Source: Amycolatopsis acidicola
GTDB taxonomy: Bacteria; Actinomycetota; Actinomycetes; Mycobacteriales; Pseudonocardiaceae
Direction: 5' to 3'
DNA: 64,000 bases
NCBI RefSeq assembly: GCF_007713735.2
Contig: NZ_VMNW02000034.1
Span: 16,113 to 80,112 of the forward strand
Part shown: positions 50,708-59,860 of the stretch, in pieces
Position numbering within the stretch: position 1 is the first letter of the stretch
How the letters are laid out: every line of letters starts with the position of its first letter
Notes under the pieces: model-generated
What the model was told of the DNA's origin: nothing
Databases searched by the model: none
Seen by the model: the letters and a program-made list of their open reading frames with translations, nothing else
Position numbers and translations under genes: made by a program

Positions 50708-51481
50708 TCAGTCCGCCGGAACCCAGTTGGGCTTGCGCTTCTGGGCGAAGGCCGTGATGCCCTCCTGGCCCTCTTCGCTCGCGAAGAAGCGGGCGGACAG
50801 CGCGTTCATCGCGGCGAAACCCGCCGAGGGGGTGGGCTGCCGCGGGCTGGCCAGCAGCTCCTTGGTGGCGGCGAGAGCCGTCGGCCCGCCGAGGGTGAGG
50901 GATCGCACGTAGCGCTGCACCTCGTCGTCGAGCTTCTCGGCGTCCACGGCGGCGGTGATCAGGCCGATCTCGGCGGCCCGGTCCGCGCCGAACACCTCGC
51001 CGGTGAGCAACAGCTCCTGCGCCGCGCGCGGTGCGATGCGGGGCAGCACGACGAGCGAGATGACAGCCGGCACAACGCCGATCCGCACCTCGGTGAAGGC
51101 GAAGGTGGCCTCGCGCGCGGCGACCACGATGTCGGAGGCGGCGACCATCCCGACCCCGCCCGCGCGGGCGGGCCCGGTCAGCCGGGTGACCACCGGTTTC
51201 GGGCTGGTCCAGATCTGGTCGAGGATCTCGGGGAACTCGTTCACGCCCTGATCCTCGGAGCCGGCGCCGCGGGCCTCCTTGAGGTCCATGCCCGAGCAGA
51301 ACACCTGGCCGGTGTGGGTGAGCACGATGACGCGGACCGCCTCGTCGTCCTTGGCCCTCGCCAGGCAAGCGCGCAGCTCGCGGCGCAGCTGGGCGGACAG
51401 CGCGTTGCGGTTGTGCGGCGAGTCGAGCGTGATCGTCGCCGCGCCACTCGCCACTGAGTAGTGCACCAGTTCGTCGGTCAT
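50708..51481 (-). CDS. Enoyl-CoA hydratase/isomerase family protein
   Basis: 257 residues, crotonase fold. FCSGMDLKEARG gives the first oxyanion NH, and AGGVGMVAASDIVVA the second. FTEVRIGVVPAVIS keeps the first catalytic Glu, but the second Glu of classical hydratases is not in place. The EVRxGxVPAxIS pattern resembles methylglutaconyl-CoA hydratases of leucine breakdown. The exact substrate is open. It ends 4 nt from the convergent barstar stop. Confidence 0.87.
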   Translation of the reverse strand: MTDELVHYSVASGAATITLDSPHNRNALSAQLRRELRACLARAKDDEAVRVIVLTHTGQVFCSGMDLKEARGAGSEDQGVNEFPEILDQIWTSPKPVVTRLTGPARAGGVGMVAASDIVVAAREATFAFTEVRIGVVPAVISLVVLPRIAPRAAQELLLTGEVFGADRAAEIGLITAAVDAEKLDDEVQRYVRSLTLGGPTALAATKELLASPRQPTPSAGFAAMNALSARFFASEEGQEGITAFAQKRKPNWVPAD

Positions 51482-51563
51482 GCCCGGCACCTTGCCACAT
51501 TTTCGCCCGCCCGTGCGCGTGAGATCGGCGGCACCGCCGGCGTGGGAGTCCGAAGTGGACGGT

Positions 51564-52133
51564 TCAGCCAGTGAGCCGGGTGAGGTCGAGCTCGGTGGGG
51601 AAGGGTTCGCGGGTGGTGAACGTGGTGGTGGCCGCCGGGGCGTCCTGGTAGCCGAATTCTCCGGCGAGGTGGCAGGCGACCAACGAGATCGGGGCCTCGA
51701 GATCGACGATCCAGTAGTGCGGGATCCCGGCATCCGCATACTCGTCGTGCTTGACGACGGTGTCCATCCGCTTCGAACTCGGCGACACGATCTCGACGAC
51801 GATCAGGATCTCGCTCGCCCGGAGCATGGTGCCGTCGCGCTCCACCCGCTCCAGGCCACGCCGCTCGACGACGACGAGATCGGGGCGGCGGGAGAAGCCG
51901 GGGGCATCGGGTGGAGCGAGTTCCAGGTCGATGTCGACTCGCTGAATTACCACATACGCGGCAGGCACCTGCGCCGTGAGCTGTGCGCAGAACAGCATCG
52001 AAGCGATGTTGCGCGCGGGCTGCACGCTGGGAGACCGCAACAGACGGCCCGCCTGGAGCTCGGTGTAGCCGCGCTGGGTCTCGCCGAGCGCCGTGTATTC
52101 CGCGATCGTCAGCGGGCTGCGCGGCGTGACCAT
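51564..52133 (-). CDS. Uma2-family (DUF820) putative endonuclease-like protein
   Basis: 189 residues with the PD-(D/E)XK-type core: FSRRPDLVVVERR (Asp), ILIVVEIVSPSSKRMD (ExxSxxS..) and KHDEYADAGIPHYWIVD. These proteins are abundant in actinobacteria and cyanobacteria; nuclease activity is predicted from the fold but the biological role is unknown. ATG 52133 fits the family N-terminus (SPLTIAEYTAL). No partner gene is evident. Confidence 0.88.
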   Translation of the reverse strand: MVTPRSPLTIAEYTALGETQRGYTELQAGRLLRSPSVQPARNIASMLFCAQLTAQVPAAYVVIQRVDIDLELAPPDAPGFSRRPDLVVVERRGLERVERDGTMLRASEILIVVEIVSPSSKRMDTVVKHDEYADAGIPHYWIVDLEAPISLVACHLAGEFGYQDAPAATTTFTTREPFPTELDLTRLTG

Positions 52134-52172
52134 GACGCCCAGTCTCGCAAACCCGACCCGCGGCGCTGCGCG

Positions 52173-53054
52173 TCAGTTCTGCCTTGGCAGGAGTTCCTCG
52201 GCGAAGCGGTCCGCGAACTCGTCGAACGGGCCGTTTCCGCGGTGGTACACGACGAACTTCGTCAGCCCCGCTTCGAGATACCCGTCGAGGAGCCGGTGCA
52301 GGTCCGCCCAGCTGCCTGCCACCAGGTCGGCCGGGTCGAGGTCCGGGCGGCGTTCGCGCAGCGCGGCGGCCAGGCGCGGTGGGATGCCGCCTTCGGTGAG
52401 CATCAGGCTGATCCCGTAGTGGTCCGCCTCGATCTCACGGCCCGCCTCGGCCGCGGCGGCCTCGATCGTCTCGCGGGCGTGGCGCGCTTCGCCGGGGGTG
52501 AGGAAGCTGCCGAGCCAGCCGTCGGCGTAGCGACCGATCCGCCGCAGCGCCGCGGGCGCCTGCCCGCCGAGCCAGATGTCCAACGGCGCGGCCGGAAGCG
52601 GCCCCACGCGCACGTTCTCCAGCTTGTAGAACTCGCCCGCGAAATCCGCGCCTTCCCGCGTCAACGCCGAACGCAGCAACCGCAGGGACTCGTCGAAAAT
52701 CGCGGCGCGGCGGCCGTCCGGGACCTCGAACAGATCGCGCTCCGGCCGTTGCGCGGGCCGCAAACCGAACACCGGCAGGACCCGCTTCGGGGCCAGCGCC
52801 GCCAGCGAAGCGAGCTGCTTCGCCACTAGCACGGGATGCCGCCCCGGCAGCACGGCCACGGACGTGCCCACCTTCAGCCGCCGCGTACGCGCGAGCGCGT
52901 GGGCCATGCCGATGAACGGGTCCACCGCGTCCGAGTACACGTGCTCGGACAGCCACAGCGAGTCCACGCCGGAAGCCTCGAGCCTGTCCACGATCGCGGG
53001 GAACGCCGAAGGTTCGGTCTCCGCCCCGAGACCCACGCCGATGCGGATTTTCAT
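52173..53054 (-). CDS. LLM-class (luciferase-like) oxidoreductase, probably F420-dependent
   Basis: 293 residues. TIM barrel of the bacterial luciferase family: GVDSLWLSEHVYSDAVDPFIGMAHALARTRRLKVGTSVAVLPGRHPVLVAKQLASLAALAPKRVLPVFGLR, and PLDIWLGGQAPAALRRIGRYADGWLG. F420 or FMN is the cofactor; actinobacterial members mostly use F420. The substrate is unknown. ATG 53054 sits 7 nt after TAGCTT (53062-53067), which overlaps the stop of the upstream chelatase gene, so it has its own leaderless promoter as well as possible read-through from the sulfur operon. Confidence 0.86.
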   Translation of the reverse strand: MKIRIGVGLGAETEPSAFPAIVDRLEASGVDSLWLSEHVYSDAVDPFIGMAHALARTRRLKVGTSVAVLPGRHPVLVAKQLASLAALAPKRVLPVFGLRPAQRPERDLFEVPDGRRAAIFDESLRLLRSALTREGADFAGEFYKLENVRVGPLPAAPLDIWLGGQAPAALRRIGRYADGWLGSFLTPGEARHARETIEAAAAEAGREIEADHYGISLMLTEGGIPPRLAAALRERRPDLDPADLVAGSWADLHRLLDGYLEAGLTKFVVYHRGNGPFDEFADRFAEELLPRQN

Positions 53055-53064
53055 ACTCACCAAG

Positions 53065-53766
53065 CTACGCCGCGAGAGCGACCGCCGAGTCGTACCGGCG
53101 CAGAATCAGTTCCCCCACACGGGAATCCGGCGCCAACGGCTCCGCCAGCAGCACACCGGGCGCCGCCTCCTGCGCGAGCGAAGCGATCCTGTCGGGAAGC
53201 AGCCCCGGCGCGAGGAACCACGACGCCACGGCGAAGCGGCGCGCGCCTCGCGCTCGCAGCTTCGCGATCGCGGCGGGTACGTCGGGCTTCGTGGCGCTGG
53301 CGAAGGCCGGCGCCACCGACATCCCGAAGCGGTGGTTCCACCGCGACGCCAGCTGTTTCACCGCGTCGTTCGCCGGTTTCCGCGAGGAACCGACCGCCGC
53401 CAGCACGACACCCAGCCCGGGATCCGCCACGTCCGCGCCCGCCTCGGCCAGCCTGTCCAGCGCGATCTGCTCCAGCACCGGATCCACGCCCAGCACGTCC
53501 GCGATCGTCACGCGGATTCCCGGCACGGAACGCACCAGCGCGGGAAGATCCACTCGCGCGTGGTACGCCCGCCCCAGCAACAAAGGCGCCACCACGGCTT
53601 CGCTCTCACCCTCGGAAACCAGCGAGCGCAGCACGTCCGTCAGCAGCGGCTCCGACAAGTCCAAAAAGGACACTCGGGCGCCGGTCTCCGCCACCTGGGC
53701 GCGGATCGTCGCGGCCGACCGGGGATCCCGGCTGCCGTGCGCGACGACGACGAGCGGAGCGGGCAC
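53065..53766 (-). CDS. Sirohydrochlorin chelatase (CbiX/SirB type)
   Basis: 233 residues with two CbiX-like halves: VVVAHGSRDPRSAATI (His10 as metal/proton ligand) and VAPAFASATKPDV. It inserts iron into sirohydrochlorin to form siroheme, the cofactor of the sulfite reductase encoded at the head of this operon; in M. tuberculosis the equivalent (Che1) also lies beside sirA and cysH. GTG 53766 lies 2 nt from the permease stop. It is the last gene of the sulfur operon. Confidence 0.88.
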   Translation of the reverse strand: MPAPLVVVAHGSRDPRSAATIRAQVAETGARVSFLDLSEPLLTDVLRSLVSEGESEAVVAPLLLGRAYHARVDLPALVRSVPGIRVTIADVLGVDPVLEQIALDRLAEAGADVADPGLGVVLAAVGSSRKPANDAVKQLASRWNHRFGMSVAPAFASATKPDVPAAIAKLRARGARRFAVASWFLAPGLLPDRIASLAQEAAPGVLLAEPLAPDSRVGELILRRYDSAVALAA

Positions 53767-53768
53767 GC

Positions 53769-54644
53769 CTACAGCGCCCCGCTCAGCCCGCGCGCCCGCA
53801 GCACCGACCGCTCCAGCGGCCGGAAGACCAGCAGTTCGATGCCCACGCCCACGAGCAGGATCAGCACGATCGCCGAGATGACCGTCGGCATGTCCGACAG
53901 CGTGCGCCCGTCGTCGAGATAGGCGCCGAGACCCTTGCCCAGCAAGGGAGAAGTCGCGATGATCTCGGCCGCCATCAGGGACCGCCACGAGAACGCCCAG
54001 CCCTGCTTCAACCCGGCGAGATACCCGGGCAGCGCGGCGGGCAGCAGGATGTGCCAGGACGCCTTGAGCCGTCCGGCGCCCATCACCTTGCCCACCCGCG
54101 GCAGGATCGGCGGGATCTGGTCGATGCCCGCCACGAGACCGTTCGCGATCGAGGGCACGCTGCCCAGCAGCAGCACCGCGAACATGGTGGTCGGCGTGAC
54201 GCCGAACCACAGGATCGCGGCCGGAACCCAGGCCACCGAAGGAAGACTCTGCAGCCCGGACAAGAACGGCCCGATCGCTGAGCGCACCACTCGCACCTTC
54301 GCCACCACCAGGCCCAGCGGCGTGGCGATCACGATCGCGATCAGGAAGCCGAGCACCGCGCGGTGGACCGAGGTCCAGATGAACCCGAACGCCTCCGCGT
54401 CGGTGATCCGGCCCCACAGCTCCGCCCAGACCGCCGCCGGCGCGGGCAGCTGGTACTCGGGCCAGAAGGCGGCCGCCCACAGGCACTGCCACACGACGAC
54501 CAGGAGGACCAGGAACGCGACCGGCGGCACGACCGCCCACAGGAACCGGCGCAGTTTCCCTTGCCCCTGAACGGTGTCCGGCGGGGTGTCGAGCGCGTCG
54601 AGCCCGGCTTCGACCTTCGCGTCGAGGTCGTCAAGCTGCGGCAT
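53769..54644 (-). CDS. ABC importer permease (SsuC/TauC-like)
   Basis: 291 residues, six hydrophobic segments of BPD_transp_1 type. The EAA loop reads MGAGRLKASWHILLPAALPGYLAGLKQGWAFSWRSLMAAEII. Closest in kind to sulfonate/nitrate/taurine permeases rather than the CysT/CysW pair. It is linked to the ATPase (14-nt overlap) and the lipoprotein in the cys operon, so the substrate is probably sulfate or an organosulfonate. It acts as a homodimer, since only one permease gene is present. Confidence 0.87.
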   Translation of the reverse strand: MPQLDDLDAKVEAGLDALDTPPDTVQGQGKLRRFLWAVVPPVAFLVLLVVVWQCLWAAAFWPEYQLPAPAAVWAELWGRITDAEAFGFIWTSVHRAVLGFLIAIVIATPLGLVVAKVRVVRSAIGPFLSGLQSLPSVAWVPAAILWFGVTPTTMFAVLLLGSVPSIANGLVAGIDQIPPILPRVGKVMGAGRLKASWHILLPAALPGYLAGLKQGWAFSWRSLMAAEIIATSPLLGKGLGAYLDDGRTLSDMPTVISAIVLILLVGVGIELLVFRPLERSVLRARGLSGAL

Positions 54645-55428
54645 GGCTGGAAATCACCTCACGCAGCCTTTGGTTGATTTCGTCGATGGTGCTCAGTTCG
54701 TCGGCGTTGTCGAGGTCCTCGACCTGCCACTCCTGCACGACCCGGCCGGGCCGCGAGGACAGCAGCACCACGCGCTGGCCGAGACGCACGGCTTCGCGCA
54801 CGTCGTGCGTCACGAAGACCACGGCCGCGCCCGTGGAGCGCCACACCCGCAGCAGCTCGCCCTGCAGCACGTCGCGCGTGATCGCGTCGAGCGCCGAGAA
54901 CGGCTCGTCCATCAGCAGCAGCGGCGGAAGCGAATCGTCGGACGTGTGCAGCGCCGACGCGAGCGCGCGGGCCAGCGCGACGCGTTGCCGCATACCGCCC
55001 GAAAGCTCGTGCGGGCGTTTGCTGCCGACGCCTTCGAGCCGGACCAGCTCCAGCAGCTCGCCGATGTGGTTCTTGCGGGCCGACCGGGGCACCCCGGCCA
55101 GCCGCAGCGGCAGCTCGACGTTCGCCGCCGCCGTCAGCCACGGCATCAGCGCGGCTTCCTGGAACATCACCGCCGGGCGCGAGCTGTTCAGCTCGATCTC
55201 GCCCGAGGACGGTTTGTCCAGTCCCGCCACCAGGTTCAGCAGCGTGGTCTTGCCGCAGCCCGACGCGCCGAGCAGGCAGACGAACTCGCCAGGGGCCACG
55301 TCGAGGTCGACCCCGCCGAGCGCGACGACGCCGCGCTGGCCCTGGCCGAAGCTCTTGTGCACCCCGGACAGCCGCACGGCGTGCTCGATCGCGGGCTGCA
55401 CCGTCGGATCCTCCAGCGTGGCGGTCAT
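54631..55428 (-). CDS. ABC importer ATP-binding protein (SsuB/TauB-like)
   Basis: 265 residues. Walker A GASGCGKTT, Q-loop MFQEAALMPW, signature LSGGMRQRVALARAL, Walker B LLLMDEPFSALD and switch His THDVREAV. The MPWL variant after the Q-loop is typical of nitrate/sulfonate/taurine ATPases. ATG 55428 is the first Met after the upstream lipoprotein gene; the 35-nt gap contains a weak Shine-Dalgarno sequence. The 3' end overlaps the permease start by 14 nt. Confidence 0.9.
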   Translation of the reverse strand: MTATLEDPTVQPAIEHAVRLSGVHKSFGQGQRGVVALGGVDLDVAPGEFVCLLGASGCGKTTLLNLVAGLDKPSSGEIELNSSRPAVMFQEAALMPWLTAAANVELPLRLAGVPRSARKNHIGELLELVRLEGVGSKRPHELSGGMRQRVALARALASALHTSDDSLPPLLLMDEPFSALDAITRDVLQGELLRVWRSTGAAVVFVTHDVREAVRLGQRVVLLSSRPGRVVQEWQVEDLDNADELSTIDEINQRLREVISSHAAA

Positions 55429-55463
55429 CGTGCTCGCCTGCCTCTCTCGGTCGTCGGGGGTGG

Positions 55464-56534
55464 TTACTTCTTGTCCAGGCCGGCGGCGCTCACCGTCGGC
55501 TTGCCGGCCTGGGTGAGCACCGCGTTCAGCGAAGTCAGGTCGAAGAACCCGTTCACCTTGGGAGCCGTCTTGACGATCCCGGCCGTCACCTGGTCCTGCG
55601 CCAGCTGCGGGAACGTCGAGGCGATCGGGTCGGTGGTCAGTTCGATGTTCTTGAAGGAACTGTCGAGCACCGGCTGCGAAAGCGCCGAGCCGGTCAGGGA
55701 CTTCAGCTGCCGGTTCACCGCGGCCTTGGCCTCGGCCGGGTCGGACGCCGCGAGGTTGTTCGAGTCCAGCACGGCCTTCAGCACCGCCTGCACCGTCTGC
55801 GGGTGCTCGTCGAGGAACTGCTTGCGCACCACGATCACCGTGGTCGGGAACTGCCCGTTCGGCCACAAGGACTTCTCGTCCACCAGCACCTTGGCGCCGG
55901 CTTCACTGACCAGCCGCGAGGACCACGGCTCGGGCAGCCAGGCGCCCGCGATCGCGCCCTTCTTGAACTGGTCGAGGGTGACCGAGTTGTCCTCGTTCTG
56001 CACGTTGACCCCGGTCAGCTTCTGGTCCGAGATCCACTTCTTGAGCGACACGTCCTGCGTGTTGCCCGCCTGCGGGTCGGCGATCGTCTTGCCCTGCAGG
56101 TCCTGCGGAGTGTTGATCTCCGGCTTGACCACGAGCTGCGCGCCGCCGGAGGTGGCGCCCGAGATCAGCCGCACCGTTTCCCCGTCGGACTTGGAGAACG
56201 CGTTGATCGCCGGGCCGGAGCCGATGAACCCGATGTCCACGGAACCGCCCAGCAGCGCGGAAACCTCGTCCGGGCCCGCGTTGAACTTGGTCGGCGTGAG
56301 CTTCGTGCCGCTGCCCAGTTCCTGGGTGAAGTAGCCCTTGTCCAGTCCGATCAGCGCCGAGGCGTGCGTGACGTTCGGGAAGTACGCCAGCCGCACCTCG
56401 GTAGCCGGGGTGCCGGTGCCGGTCGCGGCCGACGACGAGTCACTTCCGCTGTCCGCCCGGGAACACCCGGTCACCACAGCCAATAACGCCAGCGCCATCG
56501 CTGTGGCTCGGGTGGTGCGTCGCACGATCTTCAC
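55464..56534 (-). CDS. Sulfur-compound-binding lipoprotein of the ABC importer (SsuA-like)
   Basis: 356 residues. Lipoprotein signal peptide with lipobox VVTGC, then a periplasmic-binding type II fold of the NMT1/SsuA family: EVRLAYFPNVTHASALIGLDKGYF, NAGPDEVSALLGGSVDIGFIGSGPAINAF, WLPEPWSSRLV. The family binds sulfonates, taurine or nitrate. Its place 16 nt after cysN makes a sulfur substrate most likely. GTG 56534 with AGAAAGG upstream is preferred. A sulfate-binding SubI/CysP-type protein was considered, but the motifs fit SsuA better. Confidence 0.88.
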   Translation of the reverse strand: MKIVRRTTRATAMALALLAVVTGCSRADSGSDSSSAATGTGTPATEVRLAYFPNVTHASALIGLDKGYFTQELGSGTKLTPTKFNAGPDEVSALLGGSVDIGFIGSGPAINAFSKSDGETVRLISGATSGGAQLVVKPEINTPQDLQGKTIADPQAGNTQDVSLKKWISDQKLTGVNVQNEDNSVTLDQFKKGAIAGAWLPEPWSSRLVSEAGAKVLVDEKSLWPNGQFPTTVIVVRKQFLDEHPQTVQAVLKAVLDSNNLAASDPAEAKAAVNRQLKSLTGSALSQPVLDSSFKNIELTTDPIASTFPQLAQDQVTAGIVKTAPKVNGFFDLTSLNAVLTQAGKPTVSAAGLDKK

Positions 56535-56550
56535 GGACGGGCCTTTCTGT

Positions 56551-57852
56551 TCAGGGACCGGGGGAAACAACGTCGCGGTCGGAGCGGAGCACCGGCAGGG
56601 GTGCGCCGACCAGACCGGCCGCCAGCGTGGTGCCGTCGGACGGGTCGATCACCAGGAACGCCCCGCTGCGGCGGGAAACGGTGTAGTCGTCGACCGGGAG
56701 CTGCTCCGAGGTACGGAGCCGGGCCTGGCCGATTTCGTTGAGCTGCAACGCTTCCGGCGAGTCCACACTGGACAGTTTCTGCTCGTCGAAGCGCGAGGTG
56801 AGCTCCTCGACGAGAGCCTGCACGGTGCGGGCGCCGTGTTTCACGAGCACCCGCGCGCCGGGCTTGAGCGGTTTTTCCGACAGCCAGGCCAAAGTGGCGT
56901 CCAGCTCGTCGGTGGGCACCGGGGCCTCGGCCGCCGCGGCGATCACGTCACCGCGGGAGATGTCGAGGTCGTCCGCCAGTACCAGGGTGATCGAACGCCC
57001 GGCCGCGGCCTCCGGCAGTTCGCCGTCGGCGGTGTCGATGCGCTCGACCGTGGTGCGCAGGCCCGCGGGCAGCACGACCACCTCGTCGCCCTGGCGGACG
57101 GTGCCCGCGGCGACCTGGCCCGCGTAGCCGCGGTAGTCCGGGTACTCCGGGGTGCGCGGGCGGATCACGTACTGCACCGGGAACCGGAACGGCACGTCGT
57201 GCGGGTCCGGGGCGGCTGGCACGTTCTCCAGGTGGTCCAGCAGCGTCGGGCCGCTGTACCAAGGGGTTTTGCCCGAGCGATCCACCACGTTGTCGCCGAC
57301 GAGCGCGGAGACCGGGATGGTCAGCACCGAGCCGGGGGCGTAGCCCAGCGAAGTGGCGTGGTCGGTGAACTCCTTCGCGATGACCCGGAAGGTCTCCTCG
57401 TCGTAGTCGACGAGGTCGATCTTGTTCACCGCCAGCACCAGCTGCGGCACGCCGAGCAGCGCCAGCACCGCGGCGTGGCGGCGGGTCTGCTCGATCACGC
57501 CCTTGCGCGCGTCCACCAGCAGGATCGCCAGCTGCGCCGTGGACGCGCCGGTGACCGTGTTGCGGGTGTACTGCACGTGCCCCGGGGTGTCGGCGAGCAC
57601 GAAGGACCGCTTGGGGGTGGCGAAGTAGCGGTACGCCACGTCGATCGTGATGCCCTGCTCACGCTCCGAGCGCAGCCCGTCGACCAGCAGCGAAAGGTCC
57701 GGAGTGGACAGTCCGCGGTCGACGCTGGCGCGGGTGACCGCGTCGAGCTGATCGGCCAGCACCGATTTCGTGTCGTACAGCAGGCGCCCGACCAGGGTGG
57801 ACTTACCGTCGTCCACGCTGCCGGCCGTCGCCAGCCTCAGCAAACTCGACAT
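56551..57852 (-). CDS. cysN: Sulfate adenylyltransferase large subunit (GTPase)
   Basis: 433 residues. G1 GSVDDGKSTL, G3 DTPGHVQY, G4 NKIDLVD; EF-Tu-like domains II and III follow. No CysC kinase domain is fused, in contrast to the mycobacterial CysNC, and no cysC is in the window, which agrees with the downstream use of APS by CysH. With CysD it activates sulfate to APS, driven by GTP hydrolysis. The ATG overlaps the cysD stop by one base (TGATG). Confidence 0.95.
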   Translation of the reverse strand: MSSLLRLATAGSVDDGKSTLVGRLLYDTKSVLADQLDAVTRASVDRGLSTPDLSLLVDGLRSEREQGITIDVAYRYFATPKRSFVLADTPGHVQYTRNTVTGASTAQLAILLVDARKGVIEQTRRHAAVLALLGVPQLVLAVNKIDLVDYDEETFRVIAKEFTDHATSLGYAPGSVLTIPVSALVGDNVVDRSGKTPWYSGPTLLDHLENVPAAPDPHDVPFRFPVQYVIRPRTPEYPDYRGYAGQVAAGTVRQGDEVVVLPAGLRTTVERIDTADGELPEAAAGRSITLVLADDLDISRGDVIAAAAEAPVPTDELDATLAWLSEKPLKPGARVLVKHGARTVQALVEELTSRFDEQKLSSVDSPEALQLNEIGQARLRTSEQLPVDDYTVSRRSGAFLVIDPSDGTTLAAGLVGAPLPVLRSDRDVVSPGP

Positions 57853-58775
57853 CAGAAGTAGCCCTCCCGCTTGCGGTCCTCCATGGCGGCCTCGGAGAGC
57901 CGGTCGTCGGCGCGGGTGGCCCCGCGCTCGGTGAGCCTGCTCGCCATGACCTCGGCGATGACCTCTTCCACCGTGGTGGCGGTGGATTCGACGGCACCGG
58001 TGCAGGATCCGTCGCCGACCGTGCGGTAGCGCACCGACAACTCCTGCACCTCCTCGCCTTCTTTCGGACCGCCCCACGGACCCTCGGTGAGCCACATCCC
58101 GTCGCGCCGGTAGACGGTGCGCTGGTGCGCGTAGTAGATCGAGGGCAGCTCGACCTTTTCGCGCGCGATGTAGTTCCACACGTCGGCTTCGGTCCAGTTG
58201 GACAGCGGGAACACGCGCACATGCTCCCCCGGACGGTGCCTTCCGTTGTAGAGGTTCCACAATTCGGGACGCTGGCGCCGCGGATCCCACTGGCCGAACG
58301 CGTTGCGCAGGCTGAAGATCCGCTCCTTGGCGCGGGCGCGTTCCTCGTCACGGCGGCCGCCGCCGAACACGGCGTCGAACTTGTTGGTGGTGATGGCTTC
58401 CAGCAGCGGCTGGGTCTGCAGCGGGTTGCGGACGCCGTCGGGGCGCTCGGTGAGCCGCCCGTCGTCGATCCAGTCCTGCACCTTCGCCACGATCAGCCGC
58501 AGGCCGTACTTTTCCACGACGTGGTCGCGGAAGGAGATGACCTCGTCGAAGTTGTGCCCGGTGTCCACGTGCAGCAGCGCGAACGGCACCGGGGCGGGCC
58601 AGAAGGCCTTGATCGCCAGGTGCAGCAGCAGGGTGGAGTCCTTGCCGCCGGAGAACAGGATCACCGGCCGGTCGAACTCGCCCGCCACCTCCCGGAAGAT
58701 GTGGATGGCCTCGGACTCCAGTGCCGCCAGGTTGTCGGTGGCCGCGTCGGTCGCGGGGGCTTCCAGAGTGGTCAT
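57852..58775 (-). CDS. cysD: Sulfate adenylyltransferase small subunit
   Basis: 307 residues. PP-loop SGGKDST (42-48) for ATP, the NFDEVI and GGRRDEERARAKERIFS stretches and a RKREGYF C-terminus are conserved. Joins sulfate and ATP to make APS. The start ATG 58775 has an AGGAGG Shine-Dalgarno sequence 5 nt upstream; the frame is open further upstream but not conserved. The 234-bp gap to cysH contains a short GTG frame (58924-58992) without a known leader motif. Confidence 0.95.
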   Translation of the reverse strand: MTTLEAPATDAATDNLAALESEAIHIFREVAGEFDRPVILFSGGKDSTLLLHLAIKAFWPAPVPFALLHVDTGHNFDEVISFRDHVVEKYGLRLIVAKVQDWIDDGRLTERPDGVRNPLQTQPLLEAITTNKFDAVFGGGRRDEERARAKERIFSLRNAFGQWDPRRQRPELWNLYNGRHRPGEHVRVFPLSNWTEADVWNYIAREKVELPSIYYAHQRTVYRRDGMWLTEGPWGGPKEGEEVQELSVRYRTVGDGSCTGAVESTATTVEEVIAEVMASRLTERGATRADDRLSEAAMEDRKREGYF

Positions 58776-59009
58776 CCCTTCCTCCTGGTTTGTGTGGCCG
58801 TCAGCTGGCACCGCTGCGGGTTTGAATCGGCGGAGTCGCGCGTAAGGGCGTCCGTTGAGGGTGGCGGTGGGAGACGGGTGGGCGGTTCCTGGCGAGGACA
58901 GCGCCGACGCTGTGAATTGGCATTCATGAGGAGGCGATCCCACAGTCAGGGGCCGCCTCAGGTTCCGCCACCCGCACCGCTTCGCAAGCCACGATTCGGA
59001 CCTTCTTTC

Positions 59010-59714
59010 TCAGCCGTGCAGGCCGCACTCGGTCTTCGTTTGCCCGGCCCAGCGGCCGCTGCGGGGGTCCGCGCCCGGCGCGACCTTCGCGGTGCAGGGC
59101 GCGCAGCCGATCGACAGGTAGCCCTCGGACACCAGCGGGTTCTCCAGCACGCCGTGCTCACTGATGTAGCTGTGGAACTCCTCGTCGGTCCACGGCGCGA
59201 TCGGGTTGATCTTCACCAGGCCGTTGCGGTCGTCCCAGGTGACGATCGGAGTGTTCGCCCGCGTCGGCGCGTCCACCCGGCGCACTCCGGTGACCCACGC
59301 CGAGTAGCCCGCGAGCGTTTTGCGCAGCGGGATCACCTTGCGCAGATGGCAGCACTGGTTCGGGTCACGGTCGTGCAGCTTCGGGCCGTACTCCGCGTCC
59401 TGCTGGGCGACCGTCTGCTCCGCCTGGGCGTTCACCACCCGGATGTCCGGATACACCGTGGCGACCGCGTCGCGCGTGCCGATGGTCTCGGCGAAGTGGT
59501 AACCGGTCTCCAGGAACAGAACGTCCACATCGGACTTCACCTGGGTCGCCAGGTCGATCAGCACCGCGTCCTGCATATTGGAGGCAACGATGAGATCGTC
59601 GCCGAAGGTTCCCACGGCCCATTCCAGCGCCTCGAGCGCGCTCGCGTCCGCGAGCTCCTCGGATGCCTTGTCCGCCAACGCTTTCAGATCTTCCTTGGAG
59701 GTGGCCGTGGTCAT
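59010..59714 (-). CDS. cysH: Adenylylsulfate (APS) reductase
   Basis: 234 residues. PAPS-reductase fold with Cys121-Cys122 and Cys204-x-x-Cys207, the four ligands of the [4Fe-4S] cluster that distinguishes APS reductases from PAPS reductases, and the catalytic Cys230 in the C-terminal KTECGLHG. It reduces APS to sulfite. ATG 59714 overlaps the stop of the zinc-ribbon gene (ATGA). The Shine-Dalgarno sequence is GAGGGAG. Confidence 0.95.
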   Translation of the reverse strand: MTTATSKEDLKALADKASEELADASALEALEWAVGTFGDDLIVASNMQDAVLIDLATQVKSDVDVLFLETGYHFAETIGTRDAVATVYPDIRVVNAQAEQTVAQQDAEYGPKLHDRDPNQCCHLRKVIPLRKTLAGYSAWVTGVRRVDAPTRANTPIVTWDDRNGLVKINPIAPWTDEEFHSYISEHGVLENPLVSEGYLSIGCAPCTAKVAPGADPRSGRWAGQTKTECGLHG

Positions 59715-59860
59715 TTCGCTCCCTCGGGTAGCTGGATTCCCAGGAAATTCACAGTGAAGACTCGCCTGCAGGCAGAACAAAGCCAGGACTCGTTCTCTTC
59801 CGGGCGGAGGTCTTCGTCACCGCAGAAGGGGCAGTAGAACGGCGTGGCGCGTTCGCTCAT
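59711..59860 (-). CDS. Small double-CxxC zinc-ribbon protein of the cys operon
   Basis: 49 residues. Two knuckles, YCPFCGDEDL and WLCSACRR, fit a rubredoxin-like or zinc-ribbon fold. It is coupled by ATGA overlaps both to the sulfite reductase gene before it and to cysH after it, so it is surely translated with them. The function is not known; metal binding, or electron transfer or assembly for one of the two iron-sulfur enzymes, is a reasonable guess. Confidence 0.8.
   Translation of the reverse strand: MSERATPFYCPFCGDEDLRPEENESWLCSACRRVFTVNFLGIQLPEGAK

Noticed and set aside
58924..58992. 23-codon frame with two Cys between cysH and cysD as a second leader peptide
   Set aside because: It lacks the RRHVDL pattern and has no promoter-like sequence before it; frames this short are common at this base composition.
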